Part shown: in pieces, positions 35,501 to 48,000 of the stretch
Layout: each line of letters starts with the position of its first letter
How positions within the stretch are numbered: the first letter of the stretch is position 1
NCBI GenBank assembly: GCA_000310025.1
Contig: FN649751.1
Coordinates: 5,497,104-5,561,103 of the forward strand
Source of the DNA: Ectocarpus siliculosus
Lineage: Eukaryota; Sar; Phaeophyceae; Ectocarpales; Ectocarpaceae
Direction: 5' to 3'
Length of the DNA: 64,000 bases
The notes under the pieces: model-generated
Told to the model about the DNA's origin: nothing
The model's input: the letters and a program-made list of their open reading frames with translations, nothing else
Databases searched by the model: none
Made by a program: the position numbers and the translations under genes

Positions 35501-36488
35501 TACACGCCGTGAGCCCTTCCGAAGTGGTCATCCACTTGGTCCACTAGTCGCTCCGCCACCTCCAGAGCGTCCTATTGGGCACGGAATACCATCAGATGGC
35601 TGTTGGCAATTGAGAGGAGCCGTCCAGGCTATTCGTTGCTTCCCGTACTTGGGGGCTCTCGGTTCCCGAAAGGGTATGTTGTTGTTGTTGTTGTCTTCAC
35701 ATGACAGAAACAAACGTTCCGTTCTCTACATGCGCATCCGTATAATTGCATTGCAATACGACCACACCGCACACATTTGGAGAAGTGTGAACACTCAGTC
35801 CTGATGACACATTTCAGACTGGTCAAAGCTGTGATTCGAGAAAGGAAGTTACAAGTAGACTACGTAGTACAGGGGTATTGGCTCTAGGGCAAGGGGAGAG
35901 ACAGCTCTCTCCTTTAGTCTGTGCACACAGACGTTCATGTTGTGAGCTGACCAACCATTACTACTGTGTACCATGTCATGTAAAGCCACCATTCCTCCCG
36001 TTTGCACACAAACACCATCCTCCAACCTCTCTGACCTGATACATTCCCTCTTTGTAGTACTCTCGGACGGCTTTCTGTGTCTCGCGTATCATGCCCTCGC
36101 GCTCCAAGTAACCCTTCTTGCTCTTTACTCGAGGCCCCGTCAACATCGACGGGGATGATCCCTCCGAGGACACCAGCGTGTTCACCGGAGTAGACTCCAC
36201 TTCTAAAATTTTCTCCGGCTCTGACCCCGCCCCATCAGCAGCTTCAGTAGGCTTGCCAGAGGAAGACTTGGAGCTTAACCGCCTGCCGTGGGAGGGTGTC
36301 GCTGCAGGCACAGCTGCTGCTGCGGTTGCTGAGTTCTTGCTGCTGCCAGTGTGGACTGACGGCCACATGGCGGAGGACGGACCGTACTCTACACCATGGC
36401 GCCCGACAAGTACAGCCGGAGTGGTCCTAGAACATGATGCCGACACTACCCGCAGGCAGTTGGCGACACCGGTCGCTGCACGTCGCAT
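32529..36488 (-). CDS. Tetratricopeptide-repeat protein of kinesin-light-chain type
   Basis: Five exons with matching phases: 36488-36036, 35571-35413, 34981-34811, 34344-34094 and 32832-32529 (445 residues). The first 150 residues are basic, Ser/Ala-rich and without strong structure. Starting at MRRAATGVANCLRVVSASCS they resemble a mitochondrial or plastid presequence. A Met 14 codons upstream (36530) is an alternative start. Residues from about 155 form paired helices of the KLC/TPR_12 style: YGSALSDMALMLKSMGRHQE, FASTLHNLGMLFRAM, ANAKTNLALFLKGEGKLAEA and LVSMHNLSMTHHVAGREDEA. The tail is Lys/Arg-rich. TPR arrays bind peptides or partner proteins; the partner is unknown. Long introns separate single repeats. 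Confidence 0.8.
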
Positions 36489-36499
36489 GGCAACGTGAA

Positions 36500-37380
36500 G
36501 ACGCGTAATGCGTAGGCGATCGAGGTGCATCGAGAGAGAAGTAATTGCGCCGCACAATAGCAGGTTCGTGCGGCGTTTCGCTGAACGGGGAAACTGTAGG
36601 TCTTTCTTCGACCAAAAACACAATGTAGTGTCCCGGGACGGTGTGTAGTGTGTAGGTCTGTCGTTGTCGTTGTGTGCGAAATCAGTTCTGTCCATTGAAA
36701 GGAACACATACGTTCCACGGTGGTTGTTGTTCGAAGGATGATGTGGGTTCATGTCGGGCAGTTTGTCGTAACCGAAAGTGAGGATGAAATGCATGGTTCT
36801 CCGTGAGGGAGCGAAGCGGGGTTGTGAGTCCAGTGTTCAGTACACCCATCACAGGAGCTCCGCCACTTGCGAAAAATACGGCGTGCATGCCCGAAACAGC
36901 TACGCAAATCACGGGCGGGAAGGCATGCGTGCCCAACGACCGATGCGTTTGTGCAGGCGGCCGTCGAAACGGAGTCATGATCCATCCACCGGGGCGGGGA
37001 ATATGGACTCACTTACGTACGTCCGAAGCGACCGGATTGCAAAGAGAAGGCGCCAAGTTGTCTGTGAACAAATTCTGTGAGCTTGCAGCCATTCAATCCT
37101 CAGCAGGGTGATGCTAAGCGGGCGCGACCCCCAAAAGAGTCGGCACCCTCCCGGCCAGGAGGAAAGTGTCCCCCAACACCCCCACCCAACCACGCAAAAG
37201 AGAAGGACCCTCACCCCGCATCATCCCTTTCCCCAGAAGCAAACGCGCCCAACATCTCCGCTAAAAACGGTCGACACTGCTGTTCAACGGCAACATCTGC
37301 AACAATAGGAGTCGAGGAGACGGAGTGGCCCGGTCGAACGAAGGAAGGCTAAAAGAAGTGCGAAGAGCACGCCGCTAGCG
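36500..37380. other. Spacer between TPR gene start and RPS3A end
   Basis: About 0.9 kb. No coding exon was recognised. It presumably holds the promoter of the TPR gene. Confidence 0.4.
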
Positions 37381-37389
37381 GGTCGGGCT

Positions 37390-40300
37390 TTACTCGTCAG
37401 CAACGACAGCTTCCTCGCCCTCGTCCTCCCTCTCCATCTCCATGCCGATGTCCTCGGTGGTGTTGTCACCGTGCATCTCCATCAGCTTGGTGACTGCAGC
37501 GACAAGGTAAAGGGGGGCAGGCAGCGGGGTTCTCATGAGGTCAGCCGATACACTCCTCCTGTGCTACCCAGCGGTGGATCTCTGAGTTAAACGGGGTTGG
37601 TTTTGAAACAAAATATAAAATAACTCGAGAGTGATGACTTTGGGAGAGGACTGGAGACGGCACCATCCTTGCTGATGACTTCTGTCGTCGCGGGCCGGCC
37701 TCCGAAGCAAGATACTCAAATCCACACAAACGTAGAGGGAGCAAAACCCAATCGAGAATACTTGGCACACATGAAAAACCCACGCAAATGAATATTTCCC
37801 GTCAAATGCGTGAATAACACTATTAATAGTCTTTAGAGTCGGCGTTGTTTAGTTTTTAGTTTGGGGTACGCGATAATGATGAAGCCAAAACTATCCGACA
37901 AAAACAAAAAACGTGGTTGTGTACATGTACAGCAGTACATGTACATCTTCCAACGCCTCCTTGAGGACATCGCCGGGGCACACGCCGCGCTGAAATCGAG
38001 AGTCCTCAGGACTGGACATCATCCGGGGTTACGCAACAAAACGGGCACATTACTCACGGTCGAACTTGGGCTTCTTGAGCGCCTTGACCTTGCGGATGTA
38101 GACGTTCTGCATCGGGTAGATGCTCTGCACAGCCTTGAGGATCTCTCCGGAGATGTTCTCGGGGATGCTGCAACAAACCACGACATCGCACACACGGCCA
38201 TGGTCAACAAGGTGCAGGAGTGCGAGGCGGGGGAAGAACAACACGTGATTTCATGTCATATCGCGGAAAGGTACAAGGAGAAGTCCCATCAAGACCCTGC
38301 CCGCACAAAGGGCGGGCAGGTAAGCCAGAAGCATACGCACTGGTCGCGGCGCGCGGTGTTGGTTAAGATCGCTTGCTGCTTCACTGAGATATTCATGTTG
38401 TTCCGCGTCATTCACCCAGCAGTTAAAAGATAAAGCCATGCGGCCAGATTTGCTCCTACCGGCGCTTTGACCTCTCGTGTATCAATGCCCAAGTGGCAAT
38501 GCATCCAGCCGTTGAGAAAAACGTCATTTTTCATTAGCGGCTGATGAACCCCAAGTGGCATTCAAGAATTGGAGGCATTGAAAAAAACTCTTTCGCTGCA
38601 TCGTATGCATACCCTCGCCAACAATGCGGGATACGATCTCACACCAACCCACGCGAGCGGCACGCAAAAACACGCGCCGGGGTTACCACATACCAAGGTG
38701 TTGATTAACGTGGTTCGTAGCGGGAGAGGCACTCACAACTTGAGCACGAGCTCCCTGAGGTCGCACTTGGAGGCCTCCTCCGACATGATGTCGCACATCT
38801 TCTTGCGCACCGCTCGGATCTGCGACGCCTGCGCGTAGCAAGTCTGCTTGATCTGGTTGTCCTGCTTCTTGGTGAAGCCGATGCAAGACTGCGCCAAAAC
38901 ACGACGCAGGTCGACCAACGGAAAGGGGGCACCGCCGAATGTATTCACGTTGAGGAAGGAGGGGTCAATTAGCGGACGTGGTGCATAGTGACGTCATCCG
39001 TAGATAAGAGGGAGCGGGCTTGCGGTCATGAGCCTGAGTCAAGCTCGTCTCCTTCGATTTGTGGACCAAAAGGAAAGGTCAGGCTGGTCAACAGTCGATG
39101 TGCAACGAGAATCGCTATCGACTGCCGTACATGAGGGTGACTATCTTGCAAGTATACAACACGTTTCTTCAAGACGTTGTCAAGGGCGAAACAACGCGTG
39201 TGTACGCGCCCAACAGCTTGGTGTCGGCACAACAACAACGGAGGGGACAGGGCCGCTGTTCAAAAACAAGAAGCGCGCCTAACGACAACACTGCCGTCCA
39301 TAATATTTTCCGCGGTCAAACTCGAACCCGTAGCTGAACCACCACAACGAGCACAGCGATTTTGTACCAGCACCGGTTAGAAAACAAAAACACCATGGAA
39401 GCGGCCTTTCTTCTTATCCCCGCGCCAGCCAGCTGTTTGACAAAGAGCCGTTCCTGCTTTTCCTTCCTCAAGCACAAAAGAGGCGAGTCCGTATGTTTTC
39501 GTTTGTACTTGTACACTCACGATGCGGAGGAGGTAGCCATCGGTCGTGCGAACGTCCACCTGCCCCTCGATGAGCGTCTGCCACTTCTTGATGAGCGAGC
39601 AGAGCTTGTCGCGGGTGAGGTCCATTCCGTGGAAGTTGGTGAGGACCGAGGTACCCTGGACGTCCTCGCAGCACAGCTTCACCTTCCGGTACCCCTGAGA
39701 AAAAGAGGGAGGAGCAAGAAACAAGACATCAGTCATGCCGCAGGGTGGGCGAGTTCGGGAAGCTGCAAAAAACAGGCACCAAGCGAGGCTTGGGCCACCT
39801 CTACACTGTGATGGGTCAGTCTCGAAGGTCAACCGCAGGAGCTCGGGCATATTCTGGAGAAACCAAGCACCACCATGTTCGTCGCTGCGTGCGAACAGTC
39901 GACCTTTCCCCAATGAACGTCGTCTGCCGCAACGGACGGGCAAGACTCTGCTGAACCCGACAACAACTCCCGTAAGGGCGGCCTTGTGGGCTTAGAATAA
40001 CTCTTGTGCCTGTGAGTTAGCTCACTACTGCTTGCCCTCGTCAACGTCTGCCTATGCCCGGTCTTCTCCCCGTGAGTATTCCACGAATGTTCCAAGCTTG
40101 GGAGACAACTGAGGGCTTTGCCCACGCCTCTGATTCTAGAGTCCCAGAGGACGCTTAGGCTACCGAACCAAACAATGAAGTGCCTTTGCTCACAACCCGA
40201 GAGAGTGTAGAAATCTAAAAGTACGATTAGGGTTAGTAAGGGTATCTGCCATGTCAACACCACAGCAACGGCAAACTGAATTGTTCATTGTTTTGGTCAC

Positions 40301-43080
40301 CCCTTCGATCAAGTCCCCACAGGGTCCAAACAAAGAGGAATACGGCGGGCGGTGCCCCATAAAGTGCTCACCAGCGGCAAATGGAGATCGGACTAGAGAA
40401 AATACTAAACACGCACCACATCCTTTAATTCAACTGCGCCGAGGCTATGTTTTCAGTATACTTTCAAAGGTAACCGAACCGGGCATTCGTCCGCCAATCG
40501 CAATCGCGAATAAAGTACACAATTGAACACAGTACGAAGCGCCGAAGCGGCCGTTCAAGTCCAAACTCAACACTGCTGTTTCAAAGGGCGTTGTAGAAAA
40601 CACACGCCACATTCAGGGGTCCAACTCCTCATGTAACCGACGACGGTCCTGCGCTCGCTTCGGTATCCAACAGAGAAAAGCAAACGGCACTTGAGGAGAC
40701 TGTGTCTACAACAGCAACCGTAGTGCAATTACAAATCGTGACCAGGAGGGTCAATTTACTACAGTAAGCACCCCGGAGGGGGGGGGGGGATTCGACACGA
40801 GAGATGATCTTGAGGTTTTCGCCTCCGAGAGGACATAAGATCTTCGGAAGGTCCTTGCACCAAACAACTGCTCCTCACCAGGTCCTCGTCGGCGTTAAGG
40901 TCTCCGAGAGAGAACTCGAACACACGCCCCTTAAGCCCCTCCGAAGCGATCTCTGCTCCGACCAGCGACCGGCGGTGGCGGCGGAAACAGCGGTAACAAC
41001 AGCAGACGCATCCAAACGTTAAGGAGATCTTTTCAGAACAGGCGGGGGGGGGGATGAGAATGACAACAGAAGCGCCAGGGACTAACAACCGTCCCGTAGG
41101 TGTTCGGCACATACGACTGCGGTGGGATTGCGGTGGTGGTCAGTTGTTACACAAACCTATTTAGTCACGGGCTGGAGGCCAAAGGGCGTGCGCTCACGTG
41201 AGTACGGCGCGCAAAACACTGCATGACACAAGGGGACAGGATACTACACGTTCCGAGCTGTGCATACGGCTCACAACGGTTGTGCTTGCGCGCCTCTATT
41301 CATCCGCAGAGACAAGTAAAACCAACCCGGTGAGCTAGGTTCGCTCGGTTGTAAGGTGGCCGCCAGGCTGGCGGAGACCGCAACGCGCATGACGCCCGCA
41401 AAGTAAAAAAATAAAAAAAAGAAAAAAAAAGACAAGCACACGAGGACGACGGCGGACGTCTGTTATCTTTCTCCCATCCTATATCCTCTTCTTCCTTCGG
41501 AGCGGGATGCAACAAAAGGACAAGAGACGAGTCAACTCACTAGTTCCCTTGGTACGCGTGACAAGAGTCTTGCCCGGGTTGCGCACTTGGAAGATGGAGG
41601 GCGCCTTGATGTCGTACCACTCCTTGAGGGTCATGGGGTCCACGCTGCCGTCGGCAAGCCGCAAAAGAAACACAACAAAAAAACGCGAAATGCTCGCGAG
41701 GGTGACTACTCTGTGCCGGATGCTGGAAAACTGCTATCGGTAAGTTTGGTCAATTATCGGAAACGCGGGCGGCCAGTTTTGCACTCCGAGGAGGCCGGCC
41801 TTCTGAGAGACAAAAATATCGGTGTTCCAAGCGTGTATCCGAGAAAAACGGAAGTAGAGATTGCCTTCAGTTTTCTGCGGTCATCCTCTGCCAGCCCTGG
41901 GCAACCCTGTCAAGACCTGACGCCAACGTGTGTGGAGGCCGCGTGAGTAGTGGGTCATCTAATGTTGATGGGCACCTGACTTGTTTCAATCAACTGAAGG
42001 AAACGAGGTTTGCGCGTTCTTCAAATGGGCCATTTCTTGGGTACAGCAGTACTGCGGTACCCACCAGGTAACACGGCAACACGCACACGGCGCAGAGTTG
42101 AGACAAGGAGCACCGACAACGTCAACAGGGTAGCAAAACGTAGTTGCTGCCCTACAGCCGCCGCAACAACGTGTGGTCGACTGGCGTGCAACCAGCAACG
42201 ACTTGGTTCCAATTTAGTGGCAACTTTCGCCACCGTTTCGTGTCTACTCGAGTAGAACGACAGAACGCACAGCAGCAGTCGATATTCAAAAGCAAAGCGT
42301 ATGCAATCCATATTTTAAGCAGCACCTGCGACACCAGGATGGGTACCCCTGACGTCCCCACCAATTCGATAAAAGATTGCCGACGACACCAAAAGCCTTT
42401 CATCACCCACCCATACGACTTTCTCCAACACTCCCAACACAACAAACTCTCACGTCTTCTTCTTGTTGCCCTTTCGGCCGCCCTTCTTGTTCGTCTTGCC
42501 TGCAACATACCAAAAGCAAGGCGAGGGAAAGTCACACAGCAGCAGCAGGAGCAGCAGCAGCAGCAGCATGTGTTTTCCTCAAAACAGCGGGGGAATGAAA
42601 GTCATAATCCACCAGCAAAGGATGGCAGCTGTGAGAAAGAGGGCATGGCGGCGTGGACAACCCCGGTGTCTGATGGTGTTTGGCCACCGTTGTCGTGGCC
42701 ATCTTTTCTCCACGCTACCGCGCGGCGGCGGCAGCGATGAAGAAATGAGAGCCACACGCCCTGCACGCTACGGCGGACATTTTCGTGCGAGGACAACGCC
42801 GTGCGCAAGGACGCGACAAAGCGAACAAGGCACACACTCAACACCTCCACCATCCTCCTCTCGGTGTCTGTATGGTGTGTGCATCTGACAGCTCCGTCGA
42901 TGCAAGTCCAACGTTGCGCATCCACCACCAAGCGAAAGAGGCAGGCCTCGGGATGGGCCCCTAATCCAGTCAAGGCAATCGCGGGCCATAAGGAATCTCA
43001 GGCACCATTTCCACCGCAAATCCCGGCTAACCCCAAGCTCCATCAGCGTGCTATCCTTGCATGGACTCACCGATCGCCAT
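37390..43080 (-). CDS. RPS3A: 40S ribosomal protein S3a (eS1), eight exons
   Basis: Coding exons 43080-43071, 42499-42454, 41644-41541, 40952-40879, 39694-39521, 38888-38737, 38167-38058 and 37493-37390 give 257 residues with every junction in phase; animal homologues are slightly longer. Hallmarks in order are a Lys-rich N-terminus starting [102 protein letters not shown] and an acidic C-terminal tail. The protein sits on the small-subunit platform near the mRNA exit and is needed for translation. The first coding exon holds only ATGGCGATCG, a split typical of ribosomal protein genes with an intron just after the start. Introns reach about 1.3 kb. Confidence 0.96.
37921..37946. repeat. Palindrome around CAGCAG
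   Basis: GTACATGTACAGCAGTACAT plus GTAC reads as two TGTACATGTAC-like arms flanking AGC. It lies in the last RPS3A intron and is an example of the CAGCAGT motif embedded in a self-complementary context. Confidence 0.7.
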
Positions 43081-43445
43081 GGTTGCGCCGAGTGCGAGGA
43101 GGGGGAGCTCGCTCACAGAATATGACACGCGCTAGAGGCCACCCACCGAGTTGCTACGGGGGAGCTCCGTGCATCGAATAAAAGAGGTGGGGAGGGTGCT
43201 GGCTAGGGGGCACATTATTTAGAATTTTGTGCCGCATCATCGCAGACAGTGAGATCTGAGATCCAGGTGTGTGTGTCTGCACGGATCCGTGCACAGATTC
43301 AGACACGTCACGTGACAAATGTGAAGCATTCGCATGTGCCCGACGTTGCGGACAGGCATTTTTACTGTTCACTTTCGAGGATTGTGCACTCTGAAAAACG
43401 CGACCTTGTGTATGCAAACCAACGTGTGTGTAGATTACCGCCGTA

Positions 43446-43656
43446 ATTGACGCAAGATACCACACCCCCTGGACCGATGTCCAAAGCTCGACTACTCCAC
43501 GACAAAGTGGAAGCATGGATGCATACATGAAAGGATATTTCGGGGAACTCTCGATCAGACAGCCTCAACCCCGCTGTTTTCGGCTCCGGCGTTTTTTTGG
43601 CTGTGGAGAAATCGAATTTTGAAAACCAAGCCAGGGTGTGTCATATCTTACGTCAT
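43446..43656. mobile_element. MITE-like element, copy B
   Basis: The left end (TTGACGCAAGATACCACACC, then CCCTGGACCGAT) and right end (GTGTGTCATATCTTACGTCA) are inverted relatives. The inner TCGAnnACTCCAC is mirrored by GTGGAGAAATCGA. It has no coding sequence and lies just upstream of RPS3A. Confidence 0.75.
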
Positions 43657-43659
43657 CTG

Positions 43660-45050
43660 CCGAATGTTTTGATGTTTTGGGTCTACAACATGTTCACACT
43701 TGCTGAAGGAAGTCCGTAGCCTACATGTATGCTATGCACGTTTACGCAGACCACGATCGCCCTCCGTATGTATATTCACAAAGTATGCCTACAGCAGTCT
43801 TACTTTGTACATGACGGCTTGCAGGGTCAGGTCTGTAGCCGAAATCAAAGCAGTAGACTAGTCAGCGCGATTTGGTCTTCATTGAAATTCTCTGGCCTAC
43901 CCGATACCTTTCAGCAGTATCATCTCCTCACTTGAACGAAACGACTTCCGTGGGCCAAAAGCTAACCAACAATAAAAACAAGGTACAACAATACCTACAG
44001 CAGTTGTCTACAGCAGGAACGAGAATCCGAAAATGCCCACACCTCAAGAAATACAAAACTAAAGAGACTAGGAAGTGGACAATAACATCACCACATGAGA
44101 GGGAAAAATCAAGATATTCAAAGGCTCCTACACCGTACGGAGCGAGGGAGTGCTAGACTACCGTACGTAGTGCTCGTCCACAGTTTTTCCCGTCACCTGG
44201 CCAGCCCTCCTCCCCCACGCCCTAGGAAGGAAATCCGACTATTAAATACAAATTAACAGAAAAGGTAAGAAATCCTACGAATACCACAAACCTACTTCGT
44301 ATGTATCAACGAGGGGAACAAAGCAAATAGCATGCGTTCAAGTACTTTCTTGCACATGGCAAAGTTCAACAAAGCACACCACACGTGTGCATAGCATAGT
44401 GTTGACGTGCGCGGAACGGATGTGGTAACACCGATAAACCAGGGTGCAGCGGCGTCATGCAATGTTGTAACCGCTACAATACAGGGCATCCCGCTGAGCA
44501 GGGACCCCTATACCGGGGTCCGCAATCAAGGGTCCAAAACTGAAATCAAGATACCTGCAGTTCATGATCCGCATCATGGCCCGTTGCAGGCAGCACGACC
44601 AAGTACCAAATCGATCGCCCTACAATTCACGACAAGCAGCTACACTCGCCACTCCATTCACAAAGGGGCGCTTGCAGAAGTTGTTATCCAACTGAACCAG
44701 GAACACCATGTGCAACAACTATGATGCACTTCCTCTTCACACGGATTGGGACCGGCACCCTTTCTGATGGCTCAGCGCTTGTGTCAACAAAAAAAAAAAC
44801 GCGACGTTTGTACGCTAAACCGCAACAACCTCCGCCTGGCATCTCTTTCCTCCGGTGAAAACAACCTCCGATCACGGAGCCAGGAACTACGCTCACGGGC
44901 AGCCGTAGGCCGAACACCTAAACAAAAGGGGGGCACATAAAGCATTCGCTCGTGATTATCGCGGGGCCGCTAGCGACAACTCGCTCGCTACGTCCTCTTC
45001 GGGAAGACGTGCAAAGCGCCACCCCTCCGCACATTTCGGAGTGCCGCGGC
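43660..45050. other. Spacer between RPS3A and the PNGase 3' end
   Basis: Roughly 1.4 kb, AT-richer than its surroundings, with several ACAGCAGT words and direct GGGACCCCTATACCGGGGTC-like self-complementarity near 44500-44521. No gene was recognised. Confidence 0.4.
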
Positions 45051-45067
45051 CTTTCGACAGTCTTGAC

Positions 45068-48000
45068 CTAAACCGGCGATGTCAAAGCCGCCGCCAAGTC
45101 GATCAGGGTCTGCCGCGCGCGTCGGAGTCCCCCGAGCCCGCCCCCGCCCCCCTGCCTCCGAAAGACGTAGTGCATGCGGCCGCCTTCGTCGGCAAGCTCG
45201 AACCCCATGGCGCGAACGACGCCTCCGCCTCCCGCCAGCCTGCCGATCTTGCGATCGAAGAATCCGTTCGCAAGGCGGATGCGGGAAACCTTCGGGTCCA
45301 GGGGAGACGCCAGGAGATTGTCGGCGTACTTGCGCATGGTCTCGAGAGCGGTCACGACTTCCTCGAGCGCCGGCGGGGGGGGGGGAGGGGTCCGCGGTGC
45401 TGGCGACGACGCGGCTGCGGAGCGCCCCGCCTCGCCGCCGCCGGGAGGCGGAGCATTGAACGCCAAAAACTGGGCGCACGCCCTCGCCACTCTGTCGGCG
45501 GCGTACAGGTTGGTCTTCACGACTGGGTCAAGGGCCAGGGAACTCTCGCCGCTCGCCCCCGCCGCCTGCCCCCCCCTCTCAGCAAGGGTTACCCCGAGGC
45601 TGTGCACGTGGCCCCCGACGCCTCCGTGAAACCCCAGGAACGAGCTCCCCGTCGGTACGTGCCAGGTTCGCTGCAGGTGCCCGCCGGCGCCCCCCCACGT
45701 TTTTTCCCGGCCCTTGTTCGTCCTGACCCGCACGCTGTCGACGATTGCCCCAGCCTTGACGGATATCTCGGTCAACACCTGGAAAAAAGAGACGGTCATG
45801 ACGTTACCGCATCAGCAAAACAAGAAAAGCAGCATGCCGAAAGGTCGGGCGACCTGGCGGGGTCATGACGGAGCGACCCTTCCGCTTCCATCTACTCGTC
45901 AAACCCACCCCACTGGTTGAAACGGCCCCACACAAAGCTCATCAGCGACGTGATTCGGCGAGGCAATTTTCAACCCTTGGTTCGCCACGAAGACCCCTCG
46001 AGCCCCGCAGGGCGACAGTCCCGGCAAAGAAGACTTCGATTTGTTCCCCCAGAACAAAACAGCAAAAGAGCGCCCAGCCAGGCCGCCGGCGGACTGACCA
46101 CCCACAGGGTGGCTGCAGCCTTGCCCCTACCTCTCCGCCCTCGACATCCAGCACGAAATTCGACTGGCGGTAAAGGCCGTGGTCGCCCATCCGCTTCGGC
46201 CCTCGGACGGCATCCCCTTGGACGTCGTAGACCACCTGGACGCCGTTGACGGCGTCTCCGCTCCACCCAACGATCTCTCGCACGCGGCCGGCCGGCAAGA
46301 ACGGGGGCGCACTGCCGTCCGCTGTTAACGCGACGGGGGAGCCGCCCATGACAAACGCGGGGCACCTTCGAAGGGGGGGAAAGGCGACGAAAAACACGTA
46401 AAAGAAGTATCAACACATAGGTTTCGATGTGAAAGAAGGAAGTCGTCCACAACAGACGTTAAGGACATGTGGTGCCCATTTTAAAGGGCACCTCCAAGGT
46501 CACCTCCACATTCCCCCCCCAGCTCCTCAGGAGCTTATTTCTTGTTGGCTAGACAAGAAAAGGGTTATATTGTAAGGGTAACAGGACCTGGTCATCTCTT
46601 CGTCGACGACAATGTGATAAGGGGGCATCAGGTCGACAATGTGATAAGGGGGGATCGGTCGTCCTCGATAGACGGTGGGGAGGTGGGGACCTTTCTAAAG
46701 GTCACGTCCGCACACCGCAGAGGCATGCGGTGCGAAAACACTTACAACATCGCCAGAAAGCCGTGCATCAGCATGTCTACATTCCCGTTCCGCGGTACCC
46801 GGCGAGCAACCATCCAACAAAAAGATAAAAGCCATGGGGGAGATGATACCCAGTCACGGGTTCAACCGGGCCACCCGCGGTCCTGCAACATGTGTCGTTG
46901 ACGTCACAGCTGCAGCCGCTGCCGTCTGCATGACGCCCCATCCACACACCCCAAACAAAGACCAAAAACACACACACATCCGCCCTCACCCGACCGGCCC
47001 GTCATCGAACTCCTCCGTGTCCTCGTGCGTCCCGCCGACCGCAGGGTGAACAGTCGTCACCACCCAGCCTACAGGGGGCACCGCCGAGACCTCCTCCTTC
47101 TCCGCGTCGTCGGCCGACCCAGCCCCCGCCATGTCCCCGGGAACTTGGAGCACGGTCGTCCAGCCCGGGCAGTCAACCAGGTCAACCGCCGGCCCCATCG
47201 ACACCGTCGGTTCCCCCGCGCGGCGGCAGGTTCCGCGGGCGGACGCAGACACCGCCACGGCAGACGGCGTGGTCGTCGCCGCCGCCGCATCGCCTTCGGC
47301 CGGCAGCGACCTCAGCGGGCACAGGGAAAGCTTGTCCTGCAGTTCGACCTGGACGGCGGCGGCGCGGCCCGAGGCGGGGGGGGGCAGCAGGATTTCCGTG
47401 TACAGGGCGCAGCGCCCGCCGCCACCGTCTTCGCCCCGGTGCTGACGGCGAGCCCATCTCCGGGCACCGGTCGGTCCCTTCTTCAAGCCCACGACCGCGA
47501 TCGCCGTTGGCGTGCTGTCGTCGTCCGGCGGCTTCGACTTGCCGTCGTCATCATCGGTATCTGGGCTCCCTTCCCCGAAGAGCTGCGTCAACATCGCCTC
47601 CGTGAGCCCGGAGCCAAGGCCCGCTTGGTCCTTCCGCTGCCCCCCGGTGGCGGTCGCGACGGCCACCACGGCGCCGTCAGGCAGGCCGTCCAACCACGCT
47701 GCCGCGGCGGAATCAGCCTCGCTGCCGAGCACGAACGTGTTCGCGCCGAGGAGAACCCCGGTGGTCGCCGAAACGGCGGCGACGCAGACGGCCCCGCGGT
47801 GGACCCTACCACCCCCCGACAGCCGACACACCGTCGCCCCGCCCACAAGGACGGAAGCGTCCCCGGAACGTTCCACGACGGCCGCCACGCAGAGAGCGAG
47901 GCCGCCGCCCGGTTGGAGAACGGCCATCGGGACGCCGGTAAACGGAGAAGCCGCCGCCGCCGCCCGTGGTGACCCTCCGGCTGCTCCGGCGGGACCTCCT

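Noticed and set aside
42454-42499. Short Lys/Gly-rich peptide near 42.5 kb as a small basic protein
   Set aside because: It is the second exon of RPS3A; phases 1 and 2 on its sides match the neighbouring exons.
47025-47972. 315-codon plus-strand ORF
   Set aside because: It is antisense to the large PNGase exon; its Arg/Pro/His-rich composition is the shadow of GC-rich coding sequence.
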